Shown one piece after another: positions 1-4,415 of a stretch of DNA of 7,493 nt. The notes beneath the pieces are model-generated. The model searched no databases and was not told the origin of the DNA. It saw nothing but the letters and a program-made list of their open reading frames with translations. The position numbers and the translations under genes are program-made. The stretch comes from Burkholderiaceae bacterium (GTDB lineage: Bacteria; Pseudomonadota; Gammaproteobacteria; Burkholderiales; Burkholderiaceae_C), in contig JAGOBT010000144.1 in assembly GCA_017999135.1 (NCBI GenBank), positions 1 to 7,493 on the forward strand. Reading direction: 5' to 3'. Numbering within the stretch: the first letter of the stretch is position 1; every line of letters begins with the position of its first letter.

Positions 1-43
1 AGCCGACGCTGCTCGCTACCGCAAGCGCAGCGGACGGAGGACA

Positions 44-898
44 TTGCCGGCCGGTTCCCATCTGCCCGCAGAACCCATGCCGGCCGGCCCGTACCTGCCG
101 TTTCCACGCGCGCTGAAGCTGCTGAGCAGCCGCCTCGGGGCAACCGCGGATGAACTGGCGGCCTGGGTCTTCATGGGCGACACGGGCGGGCTGGCGGCCT
201 ACCTCCACGCCAACGAACTGTCGCCCCCACCACGGTTCAGCTATGCCGCATTGCCGTTCAACCACCCGGTGGATGACTACCTCGGGCCGCTGATGGGCAC
301 GTGGTACTCCGCGGCGGAACTGGATCGGTTCCAGCCGGCCCAGCGCTTCATCACGGGGCGCGCGTTGCTGCAGCGCTGGGCCGACCAGCCGGGCTTGTCG
401 GTCCGAGCATTCATCCTGGCCAAGCTGCGGGAGTCACGGCTGGATGAGCTGCACCCCGTGGCGGGTCTCACCCAGACCGGGAATGATGGCGATGGCGCGC
501 CGGACCTGGCGCGGACGCTCTTCTTCCTGGCGGACGTGGAGCTGATCGAGCGGGAAGACTTCGGCATTGAGCCGGTATCGGAGCGGTTGTCGGACGAGGT
601 CGTTCGCGATGAAAACGCGCCGGGGGAACAGGGAGAGCCCACCGTTGCGCCCGACTGGGCGCCAGATTGGGCGGGCCTTGGTCCAGACCAACGGGCGCGC
701 CGTGTCCAGCAGCGCAAACTGACACTCAAGAAGGCGGGGGTCTCGGCGTGGCGCAAGCAGATCGCGGCTGACCTGGGTTGCTCGGGGCGCCGCATCGGGC
801 AAATCCTGGATCGCCTGAAGGCGCCCGACGCCTTCACTGCCATGAGCCTGGCTCTTCCTCGAAGCTCGGATGCCGGGCCAGGAAAACGCAAGCGCTGA
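44..898 (+). CDS. Unrecognised element-borne protein with C-terminal helix-turn-helix; may extend off left edge
   Basis: I cannot assign a function. From the TTG at 44 the protein is 284 aa. Residues about 20-175 form a compact, mostly helical region rich in Trp, Leu and Ala. Residues about 178-212 are an acidic, Pro-rich linker with a small internal duplication (APDW-APDW). Residues about 214-260 are basic, and 236-260 (KQIAADLGCSGRRIGQILDR) read as a helix-turn-helix, which suggests DNA binding. The tail is basic (KRKR). The start is uncertain. GGAGG at 36-40 precedes the TTG by only 3 nt, an in-frame ATG at 77 lacks a Shine-Dalgarno sequence, and the frame stays open to base 2, so the true start may lie off the window. 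From memory of the family, similar proteins occur beside integrases in proteobacterial islands, but no role is known to me. Confidence 0.65.
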   Translation: MPAGSHLPAEPMPAGPYLPFPRALKLLSSRLGATADELAAWVFMGDTGGLAAYLHANELSPPPRFSYAALPFNHPVDDYLGPLMGTWYSAAELDRFQPAQRFITGRALLQRWADQPGLSVRAFILAKLRESRLDELHPVAGLTQTGNDGDGAPDLARTLFFLADVELIEREDFGIEPVSERLSDEVVRDENAPGEQGEPTVAPDWAPDWAGLGPDQRARRVQQRKLTLKKAGVSAWRKQIAADLGCSGRRIGQILDRLKAPDAFTAMSLALPRSSDAGPGKRKR

Positions 899-914
899 CA
901 AAGGCTTGGCGCTG

Positions 915-942
915 GCGAGGAAGGGGAAGGCTTGCGAGGAAG
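915..942. repeat. Two 9-bp direct repeats upstream of alpA
   Basis: GCGAGGAAG occurs at 915-923 and again at 934-942, a period of 19 bp. AAGGCTTG also recurs at 901-908 and 927-934. The copies lie in the 92-bp gap between the unknown gene and alpA. Spaced direct repeats there could be binding sites for AlpA or another element regulator. The second copy also lies within the hairpin at 921-950, so the repeats may simply be part of that structure. Confidence 0.4.
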
Positions 943-950
943 CCCCCCTT
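921..950 (+). terminator. Strong bulged hairpin after the unknown gene, possible terminator
   Basis: The left arm is AAGGGG (921-926) plus GGCTT (929-933), with a two-base AA bulge between them. It pairs perfectly with AAGCC (940-944) and CCCCTT (945-950) around a 6-nt loop, giving 11 base pairs. It starts 23 nt after the stop at 898 and before alpA, where a terminator or attenuator would sit. There is no T-run after the stem, so intrinsic termination is not assured. It could instead protect a 3' end or separate expression of the two genes. Confidence 0.35.
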
Positions 951-961
951 CACCGGCTCAA

Positions 962-988
962 TGGCACCCATCGACCAACGAGGTGCCA
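962..988 (+). promoter_or_regulatory. Inverted repeat covering the alpA ribosome binding site
   Basis: TGGCACC (962-968) and GGTGCCA (982-988) are perfect 7-bp inverted repeats around a 13-nt spacer. The right arm overlaps most of the Shine-Dalgarno-like GAGGTG (980-985), five bases before the alpA ATG at 991. In RNA this stem would hide the ribosome binding site. In DNA the same repeat could be an operator for a dimeric regulator, including AlpA itself. Which applies cannot be decided from sequence. Confidence 0.4.
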
Positions 989-990
989 CG

Positions 991-1254
991 ATGCCCAACA
1001 CGCTCCTGAGACTTCCCGCCGTCAAGGCCCGCAGCGGCCTGAGCCGCAGCACGGTGTACCTGCGCATCAGCCAGGGCCTGTGGACCCACCCGGTGAACCT
1101 GGGCGGCCGCGCGGTGGCCTGGCCCGCCGACGAGGTGGACGCGCTGAACGCCGCGCGCATCGCCGGCCACACCGACGAGCAGGTGCGTGGCCTGGTGTGC
1201 CGCCTCGAAGCCGCGCGCTCGAAGGCGGCCGGCGGCATCGGCGCGGCGGAGTAG
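991..1254 (+). CDS. AlpA-family phage/island transcriptional regulator
   Basis: An 87-aa protein of the AlpA family (Phage_AlpA): small winged-helix-like DNA-binding proteins that activate or repress integrase genes and sometimes act as excisionases. Residues about 5-30 (LLRLPAVKARSGLSRSTVYL) form the helix-turn-helix. They are followed by the hallmark LGGRAVAWP (37-45) and a Glu/Asp-Val-Asp-Ala helix ending in AARIAG (54-59). The C-terminal 25 residues are a helical extension (EQVRGLVCRLEAARSK). ATG is chosen because GAGGTG lies 5 nt upstream and the length matches the family; a longer in-frame version starting near 778 would carry an unrelated N-terminus. It leads a tight operon with the HTH-zinc gene and the integrase, so control of integrase expression or excision is the natural inference. 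Its ribosome site lies in an inverted repeat. Confidence 0.88.
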   Translation: MPNTLLRLPAVKARSGLSRSTVYLRISQGLWTHPVNLGGRAVAWPADEVDALNAARIAGHTDEQVRGLVCRLEAARSKAAGGIGAAE

Positions 1255-1257
1255 CCG

Positions 1258-1737
1258 GTGCCGTCGTCGCCGCCGAACCCGCAGCTTGCGAAGCGGTACA
1301 TCAGCTACTCCGTGGACGACATCGCGCGCCTGTTCGGCATCCACCGCCACACGGTGCGCGAGTGGATCAAGCGCGGCCTGCCGGTGATCGACAAGCAGCG
1401 GCCGTTGCTGGTGCAGGGTGCTGACCTGGCCGAGTTCCTGCGCAAGCGCCGCGATGCCCGCAAGCAGCCGTGCGCGCCGGGCCAGATGTTCTGCCTGCGC
1501 TGCCGAGTGCCGCGAGTGCCGGCTGACGGCCAGGTGGTCTACCGCCCGCTGACACCCACTCAGGGCACGCTGAACGGGCTTTGCGGCGCCTGCTCGACGC
1601 GCATGTGCCGGCGCGTCAGCCTGGCCAAGCTGACCGCCGCGGCGGGCAATCTGGCCGTCACGACCACGCAGGCTGGCGAGCACATAGACGAGTGCCCGAC
1701 ACCCATCGTGAACCGTGACTTCAAGAAGGAGGGCTGA
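1258..1737 (+). CDS. Helix-turn-helix plus zinc-ribbon-like protein, integrase partner
   Basis: A 159-aa cytoplasmic protein. Residues about 15-45 (YSVDDIARLFGIHRHTVREW) are a MerR/excisionase-like helix-turn-helix, followed by a QRPLLVQGADLAEFL segment typical of such wings. Residues 79-112 carry two Cys-x-x-Cys pairs (C79/C82, C109/C112), the layout of a zinc ribbon. The conserved RRVSLAKL (118-125) and VT-TQ-GEHI (134-143) segments follow. From memory, this two-part architecture recurs immediately upstream of integrases of the type found next door, but I know of no experimental function. A recombination directionality factor or integrase-recruiting protein is inference. The GTG start lies 3 nt after the alpA stop, with GGAG (1248-1251) about 6 nt upstream; no better start exists. 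It shares alpA's reading frame, so only one amber codon and one Pro codon separate the two. Confidence 0.85.
   Translation: MPSSPPNPQLAKRYISYSVDDIARLFGIHRHTVREWIKRGLPVIDKQRPLLVQGADLAEFLRKRRDARKQPCAPGQMFCLRCRVPRVPADGQVVYRPLTPTQGTLNGLCGACSTRMCRRVSLAKLTAAAGNLAVTTTQAGEHIDECPTPIVNRDFKKEG
1726..1733 (+). promoter_or_regulatory. Strong ribosome binding site that fixes the integrase start
   Basis: AAGGAGGG lies 8 nt before the GTG at 1742, inside the last codons of the upstream gene. It is the closest match to the anti-Shine-Dalgarno sequence seen in the window. It favours the GTG at 1742 over an in-frame GTG at 1715, which would add nine unconserved residues (TSRRRADT). Confidence 0.7.
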
Positions 1738-1741
1738 CACC

Positions 1742-2863
1742 GTGCCCAAGTACCACCCCGCCAATGAGCGCATCAAGCGCGAATACTTCGTCTTCCTCAA
1801 GGAGGCGAAGGGTCACAGCATCGACACCGTGGACGCGGTGGCGCAGGCCCTGGCGCGCTTCGAGGCCGACACCCAGCACAAGGACTTCCGCACGTTCCGC
1901 AAGGAGCAGGCCACCGCCTTCAAGCGCCACTTGGCCGACCGCGACAGCCGCGCCACCGGCGAGAAGCTCAGCAAAGCCACCCAGCTTGCGACGCTGGCGC
2001 ACCTGAAGCGGTTCTTCCAGTGGCTGGCCATGCAGCCGGGCTACCGGTCCAAGATCCAATGGGCGGATGCGGAGTACCTGAACTTCTCGGACAAGGACAC
2101 CCGCATCGCCACCGCCCGCCGGCCACCGCGCGTGCCCACGCTGGAGCAAGTGCTGCACGTCATCCGCACGATGCCGGCGGCGACTGAGCTGGAGCAGCGC
2201 GACCGTGCGTTGATGGCCTTCGCCCTGCTGACCGGCGCGCGTGATTCGGCGCTGGCCTCGATGCGCCTCGGCCATGTGGACCTGAAGGCCGGCAGCGTGT
2301 TCCAGGACGCACGCACGGTGAAGACCAAGTTCAGCAAGACCTTCACGACCTTCTTCTTCCCGGTTGGCGCGGACGTGCGGGCGATCTTCGACGAGTGGGT
2401 TCGCCACCTGCGCGAGGTGCGGCTGTGGGGCAATGACGACCCCCTGTTTCCGGCCACGCGAGTCGCGCCGGGCGCCGACCTGCAGTTTCAGGCGGTCGGT
2501 CTGGATCGCGCTGGCTGGGGCACGGCCGGGCCGATCCGCGTGATCTTCAAGCGCGCCTTTGAGGCGGCCGGGCTGCCGTACTACAACCCGCACAGCCTGC
2601 GGAAGACCCTTGTTCTGCTGGGCCAGCAGGTGTGCCGCACGCCCGAAGAGTTCAAGTCATGGAGCCAGAACCTGGGGCACGATGGTGTGCTGACCACGTT
2701 CGCAAGCTACGGCGAGGTAGCGCTGGGGCGGCAGGGTGACTTGATGCGGGCGATGGGTGTGCCGGCGGCGGAGGTGTCTGCGGCCGACAATCCCGACGTG
2801 CGCGGTGCCCTGGCGCTGTTGGTGAAGCAGCTCGGCTTTGAAAACGATCGGGTGCTGCGCTAG
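1742..2863 (+). CDS. Tyrosine site-specific recombinase (integrase)
   Basis: A 373-aa phage-integrase-family recombinase that would cut and rejoin att sites to insert or excise the element. The N-terminal half (about 6-105) is a helical SAM-like core-binding domain. The catalytic domain (about 130-345) keeps every expected residue: Arg167 in TGARDSAL, a Lys in the VKTKFSK beta-hairpin (about 194-199), His284-x-x-Arg287 in NPHSLRKTL, His313 in LGHDG, and nucleophile Tyr323 in FASYGEV. The last 35 residues (AAEVSAADNP onward) are an extension after the catalytic core. It appears intact and probably active. The GTG start is set by the strong Shine-Dalgarno sequence 8 nt upstream and lies 4 nt after the previous stop, so expression is probably coupled to the HTH-zinc gene. 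The position at the element edge, facing the repeat cluster, fits an integrase next to its att site. The target site is unknown. Confidence 0.95.
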   Translation: MPKYHPANERIKREYFVFLKEAKGHSIDTVDAVAQALARFEADTQHKDFRTFRKEQATAFKRHLADRDSRATGEKLSKATQLATLAHLKRFFQWLAMQPGYRSKIQWADAEYLNFSDKDTRIATARRPPRVPTLEQVLHVIRTMPAATELEQRDRALMAFALLTGARDSALASMRLGHVDLKAGSVFQDARTVKTKFSKTFTTFFFPVGADVRAIFDEWVRHLREVRLWGNDDPLFPATRVAPGADLQFQAVGLDRAGWGTAGPIRVIFKRAFEAAGLPYYNPHSLRKTLVLLGQQVCRTPEEFKSWSQNLGHDGVLTTFASYGEVALGRQGDLMRAMGVPAAEVSAADNPDVRGALALLVKQLGFENDRVLR

Positions 2864-2891
2864 ACCCTGCGGTTCGGGTCGTGCCCGTCGG

Positions 2892-2910
2892 CAGTGCAAT
2901 GATTGCACTG
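2892..2910. repeat. Perfect 19-bp palindrome downstream of the integrase
   Basis: CAGTGCAAT-G-ATTGCACTG has 9-bp arms with one central base and starts 28 nt after the integrase stop. As DNA it has the symmetry of a dimeric repressor or recombinase-binding site. As RNA it can fold into an 8-bp stem with a TGA triloop, but no T-run follows, so it is not a convincing intrinsic terminator. Confidence 0.5.
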
Positions 2911-2937
2911 TCCACCCGCTCGGAAAGGTCGAGTAGC

Positions 2938-2976
2938 CTCGGTGGGTCCAAGTTTGGGTCCAAGCTGAGCACCGAG
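2938..2976. repeat. 12-bp tandem repeat nested in a 7-bp inverted repeat, candidate attachment region
   Basis: TGGGTCCAAGTT (2943-2954) is followed head to tail by TGGGTCCAAGCT (2955-2966), with one mismatch. CTCGGTG (2938-2944) and CACCGAG (2970-2976) form inverted repeats around most of this unit. The cluster sits between an intact integrase and chromosomal genes, where recombinase arm or core sites normally lie. Assignment as an att site is inference, because the partner copy at the other end of the element is outside the window. Confidence 0.4.
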
Positions 2977-2993
2977 ATTGCAGAAGTGCAGCC

Positions 2994-3021
2994 TTGATAG
3001 GTACTTACGCGGACTTCTCAT
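2994..3021 (+). promoter_or_regulatory. Possible sigma-70 promoter for the CPBP protease gene
   Basis: TTGATA (2994-2999, five of six -35 positions) is separated by 16 bp from TCTCAT (3016-3021, four of six -10 positions). The predicted start of transcription near 3028 would leave a leader of about 33 nt before the ATG at 3061. This is the only reasonable candidate upstream of the gene, and the -10 match is weak. Confidence 0.25.
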
Positions 3022-3060
3022 GTTCTGCATTGAAGTGACCCCCCAACACCCGCCGCCACG

Positions 3061-3846
3061 ATGTCCACCGCCCACCAGCCCCAGCCCGCCGCACCACGCG
3101 TGGCGCCTTCGGTCGCGGCCGCGCTGGTGCTCTACGCCGGCTACCTGGCGCTGTTCTTCACCACCTGGGTCGTCAACGACGTCGACTACATGACGATCGG
3201 CCAGACGGCCGAGAGCGCCAAGCTGCACTACGCCCTGCCCACGCTGATCGGCAGCGCCTTCCTGGTGGTCATGCTCACGGTGTTCGGCTGGTGGCGCATC
3301 ACCCTGTTCGACCCCCAGCGCAGCGGCCCGCGCTGGGCCTGGCTGGGGCCGCTGTGCATGTTCTGCATCTCGGCCAGCGCGTTCCTGCTGATGCGCCGCG
3401 AGGGCGCCACGCCCGAGCTGGTGCTGTGGTGTGTGCTGGGCGGCATCGGCGTGGGCTTTGGCGAGGAAATGGCCACCCGCGGCGCCCTGCTGGTGGGCCT
3501 GCGCGCGCGCCACAGCGAAGAGAAGGTGTGGCTGGTCTCGACGCTGATGTTCTCGGCGCTGCACATGCCCAATGTGCTGTTCGGCGAACCGCTGCTCGGC
3601 GTGCTGGGGCAGCTGGTGATGACCTTCCTGTTCGGATCGCTGCTGTATGCCGCGCGGCGCCTGTCGGGCACGCTGCTGCTGCCGATGTTCCTGCATGGCT
3701 TCTGGGACACGTCGCTGTTTCTGCCGCGGGCCACTGGCAGCGATCTCAACCTGTGGGCCTTCGCGGTGTATCCGCTGGCCATCGCCTGCGCGGTGGCCGT
3801 GGTGCGGCAACAGCGCGGCCTGCGCCTGGGTGGCCCGGCCGGCTAG
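3061..3846 (+). CDS. CPBP-family intramembrane glutamic-type metalloprotease
   Basis: A 261-aa inner-membrane protein of the CPBP (CAAX protease and bacteriocin-processing, formerly Abi) family. All three signature motifs are present: Glu125-Glu126-x3-Arg130 in GFGEEMATRG, Phe154-x3-His158 in FSALHMP, and His202-x3-Asp206 in HGFWD (the family allows Asn or Asp here). Hydrophobic segments lie at about 18-37, 58-77, 92-110, 114-125, 147-160, 172-187 and 219-238, consistent with a multi-pass protease; there is no cleavable signal. Bacterial members include putative immunity and stress proteins, and no substrate can be assigned. ATG is the only sensible start, because TGA at 3031 closes the frame upstream, yet no Shine-Dalgarno sequence is visible. 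The stop abuts the apt stop on the other strand with no spacer, which suggests a long-settled chromosomal gene rather than element cargo. Confidence 0.9.
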   Translation: MSTAHQPQPAAPRVAPSVAAALVLYAGYLALFFTTWVVNDVDYMTIGQTAESAKLHYALPTLIGSAFLVVMLTVFGWWRITLFDPQRSGPRWAWLGPLCMFCISASAFLLMRREGATPELVLWCVLGGIGVGFGEEMATRGALLVGLRARHSEEKVWLVSTLMFSALHMPNVLFGEPLLGVLGQLVMTFLFGSLLYAARRLSGTLLLPMFLHGFWDTSLFLPRATGSDLNLWAFAVYPLAIACAVAVVRQQRGLRLGGPAG

Positions 3847-4413
3847 TCAATGCCCGGCAAAGCCCACCAGCGTGAACAGCGGCAACCCCGATTCGCGCAG
3901 CCGGGCCGACCCACCCAGCTCGGGCAGGTCGACGATGGCCGCGCCTTCGATCACGGTGGCACCCAGCTTCTCCAGCAGCCGCTTGCCGGCCATCATGGTG
4001 CCGCCGGTGGCGATCAGGTCGTCGATCAGCACCACCCGGTCGCCGGGCTTCACCGCGTCGGTGTGCAGCTCCACCGTGGCGCTGCCGTACTCCAGCTCAT
4101 AGCTCTCGGCCACGGTGGTGAAGGGCAGCTTGCCCTTCTTGCGGATCGGCACGAAGCCCACGTTCAGCTCGTAGGCCAGCACCGATCCGATGATGAAGCC
4201 GCGCGCGTCCAGCCCGGCGATGGCGTCGGGCCGCACGTCGAAGTAGCGGTGCACGAACTCGTCGATCAGCACCCGGAACACCTTCGGGTTCTGCAGCAGC
4301 GGCGTGATGTCGCGGAACTGCACGCCCGGCGCCGGCCAGTCGGGCACGGTGCGGATGTGGTCGCGGATGTAGTCGGTGTGCAGCGCCAGCGGCGCGGTGG
4401 GGGTCGGGGCCAT
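3847..4413 (-). CDS. apt: Adenine phosphoribosyltransferase
   Basis: A 188-aa cytoplasmic enzyme converting adenine and PRPP to AMP and pyrophosphate in purine salvage; length agrees with bacterial Apt (about 180 aa). The PRPP-binding signature [14 protein letters not shown] is at 127-140, with the paired Asp131-Asp132. Also visible are the N-terminal helix and [18 protein letters not shown] (23-40), the pyrophosphate-loop GLDARGF (67-73), and the flexible-loop RKKGKLP (91-97) with YELEYG (105-110). Two starts are possible. ATG at 4419 overlaps the antiporter stop as ATGA, while ATG at 4413 has AAAGG six bases upstream; the second is chosen, differing by two residues. It is the distal gene of an operon with the antiporter, presumably transcribed from upstream of that gene. 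It converges directly on the CPBP gene. Confidence 0.97.
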   Translation of the reverse strand: MAPTPTAPLALHTDYIRDHIRTVPDWPAPGVQFRDITPLLQNPKVFRVLIDEFVHRYFDVRPDAIAGLDARGFIIGSVLAYELNVGFVPIRKKGKLPFTTVAESYELEYGSATVELHTDAVKPGDRVVLIDDLIATGGTMMAGKRLLEKLGATVIEGAAIVDLPELGGSARLRESGLPLFTLVGFAGH

Positions 4414-4415
4414 GG

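Larger units (their letters stand above)
1..2976. mobile_element. Right-hand end of an integrated element (island or prophage remnant)
   Basis: Four genes all read rightwards and end in a tyrosine recombinase, next to a short non-coding stretch carrying a palindrome and nested direct and inverted repeats. Beyond that stretch the content changes to chromosomal housekeeping genes (apt, antiporter, kdsD). An AlpA-type regulator and an integrase at the edge of such a block are typical of genomic islands and P4-like satellites. No structural phage, conjugation or cargo gene is visible, so the element type cannot be named. The right boundary is an estimate placed at the end of the repeat cluster. 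The left end lies outside the window, so a duplicated att core cannot be sought here. Confidence 0.6.

Noticed and set aside
778..990. Longer alpA reading frame starting near 778
   Set aside because: The added residues overlap the unknown gene, do not resemble AlpA proteins, and the ATG at 991 has a ribosome site and gives the family length.
2046..2053. Extra GGTCCAAG copy inside the integrase gene, similar to the repeat at 2943-2966
   Set aside because: Eight bases within a conserved coding segment (YRSKIQ) are explained by the protein sequence and by chance.
2979..3029. TGCAGAA / TTCTGCA inverted repeat upstream of the CPBP gene
   Set aside because: The arms are only 7 bp and 37 bp apart; too weak to claim as a site.
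2864..3060. tRNA gene or tRNA 3' end as the attachment target
   Set aside because: No cloverleaf, T-arm motif or CCA end was found by eye on either strand.
3061..3846. CPBP protease as anti-phage cargo of the element
   Set aside because: It lies on the chromosomal side of the repeat cluster and meets apt with no spacer. The old family name Abi alone does not support a defence role.
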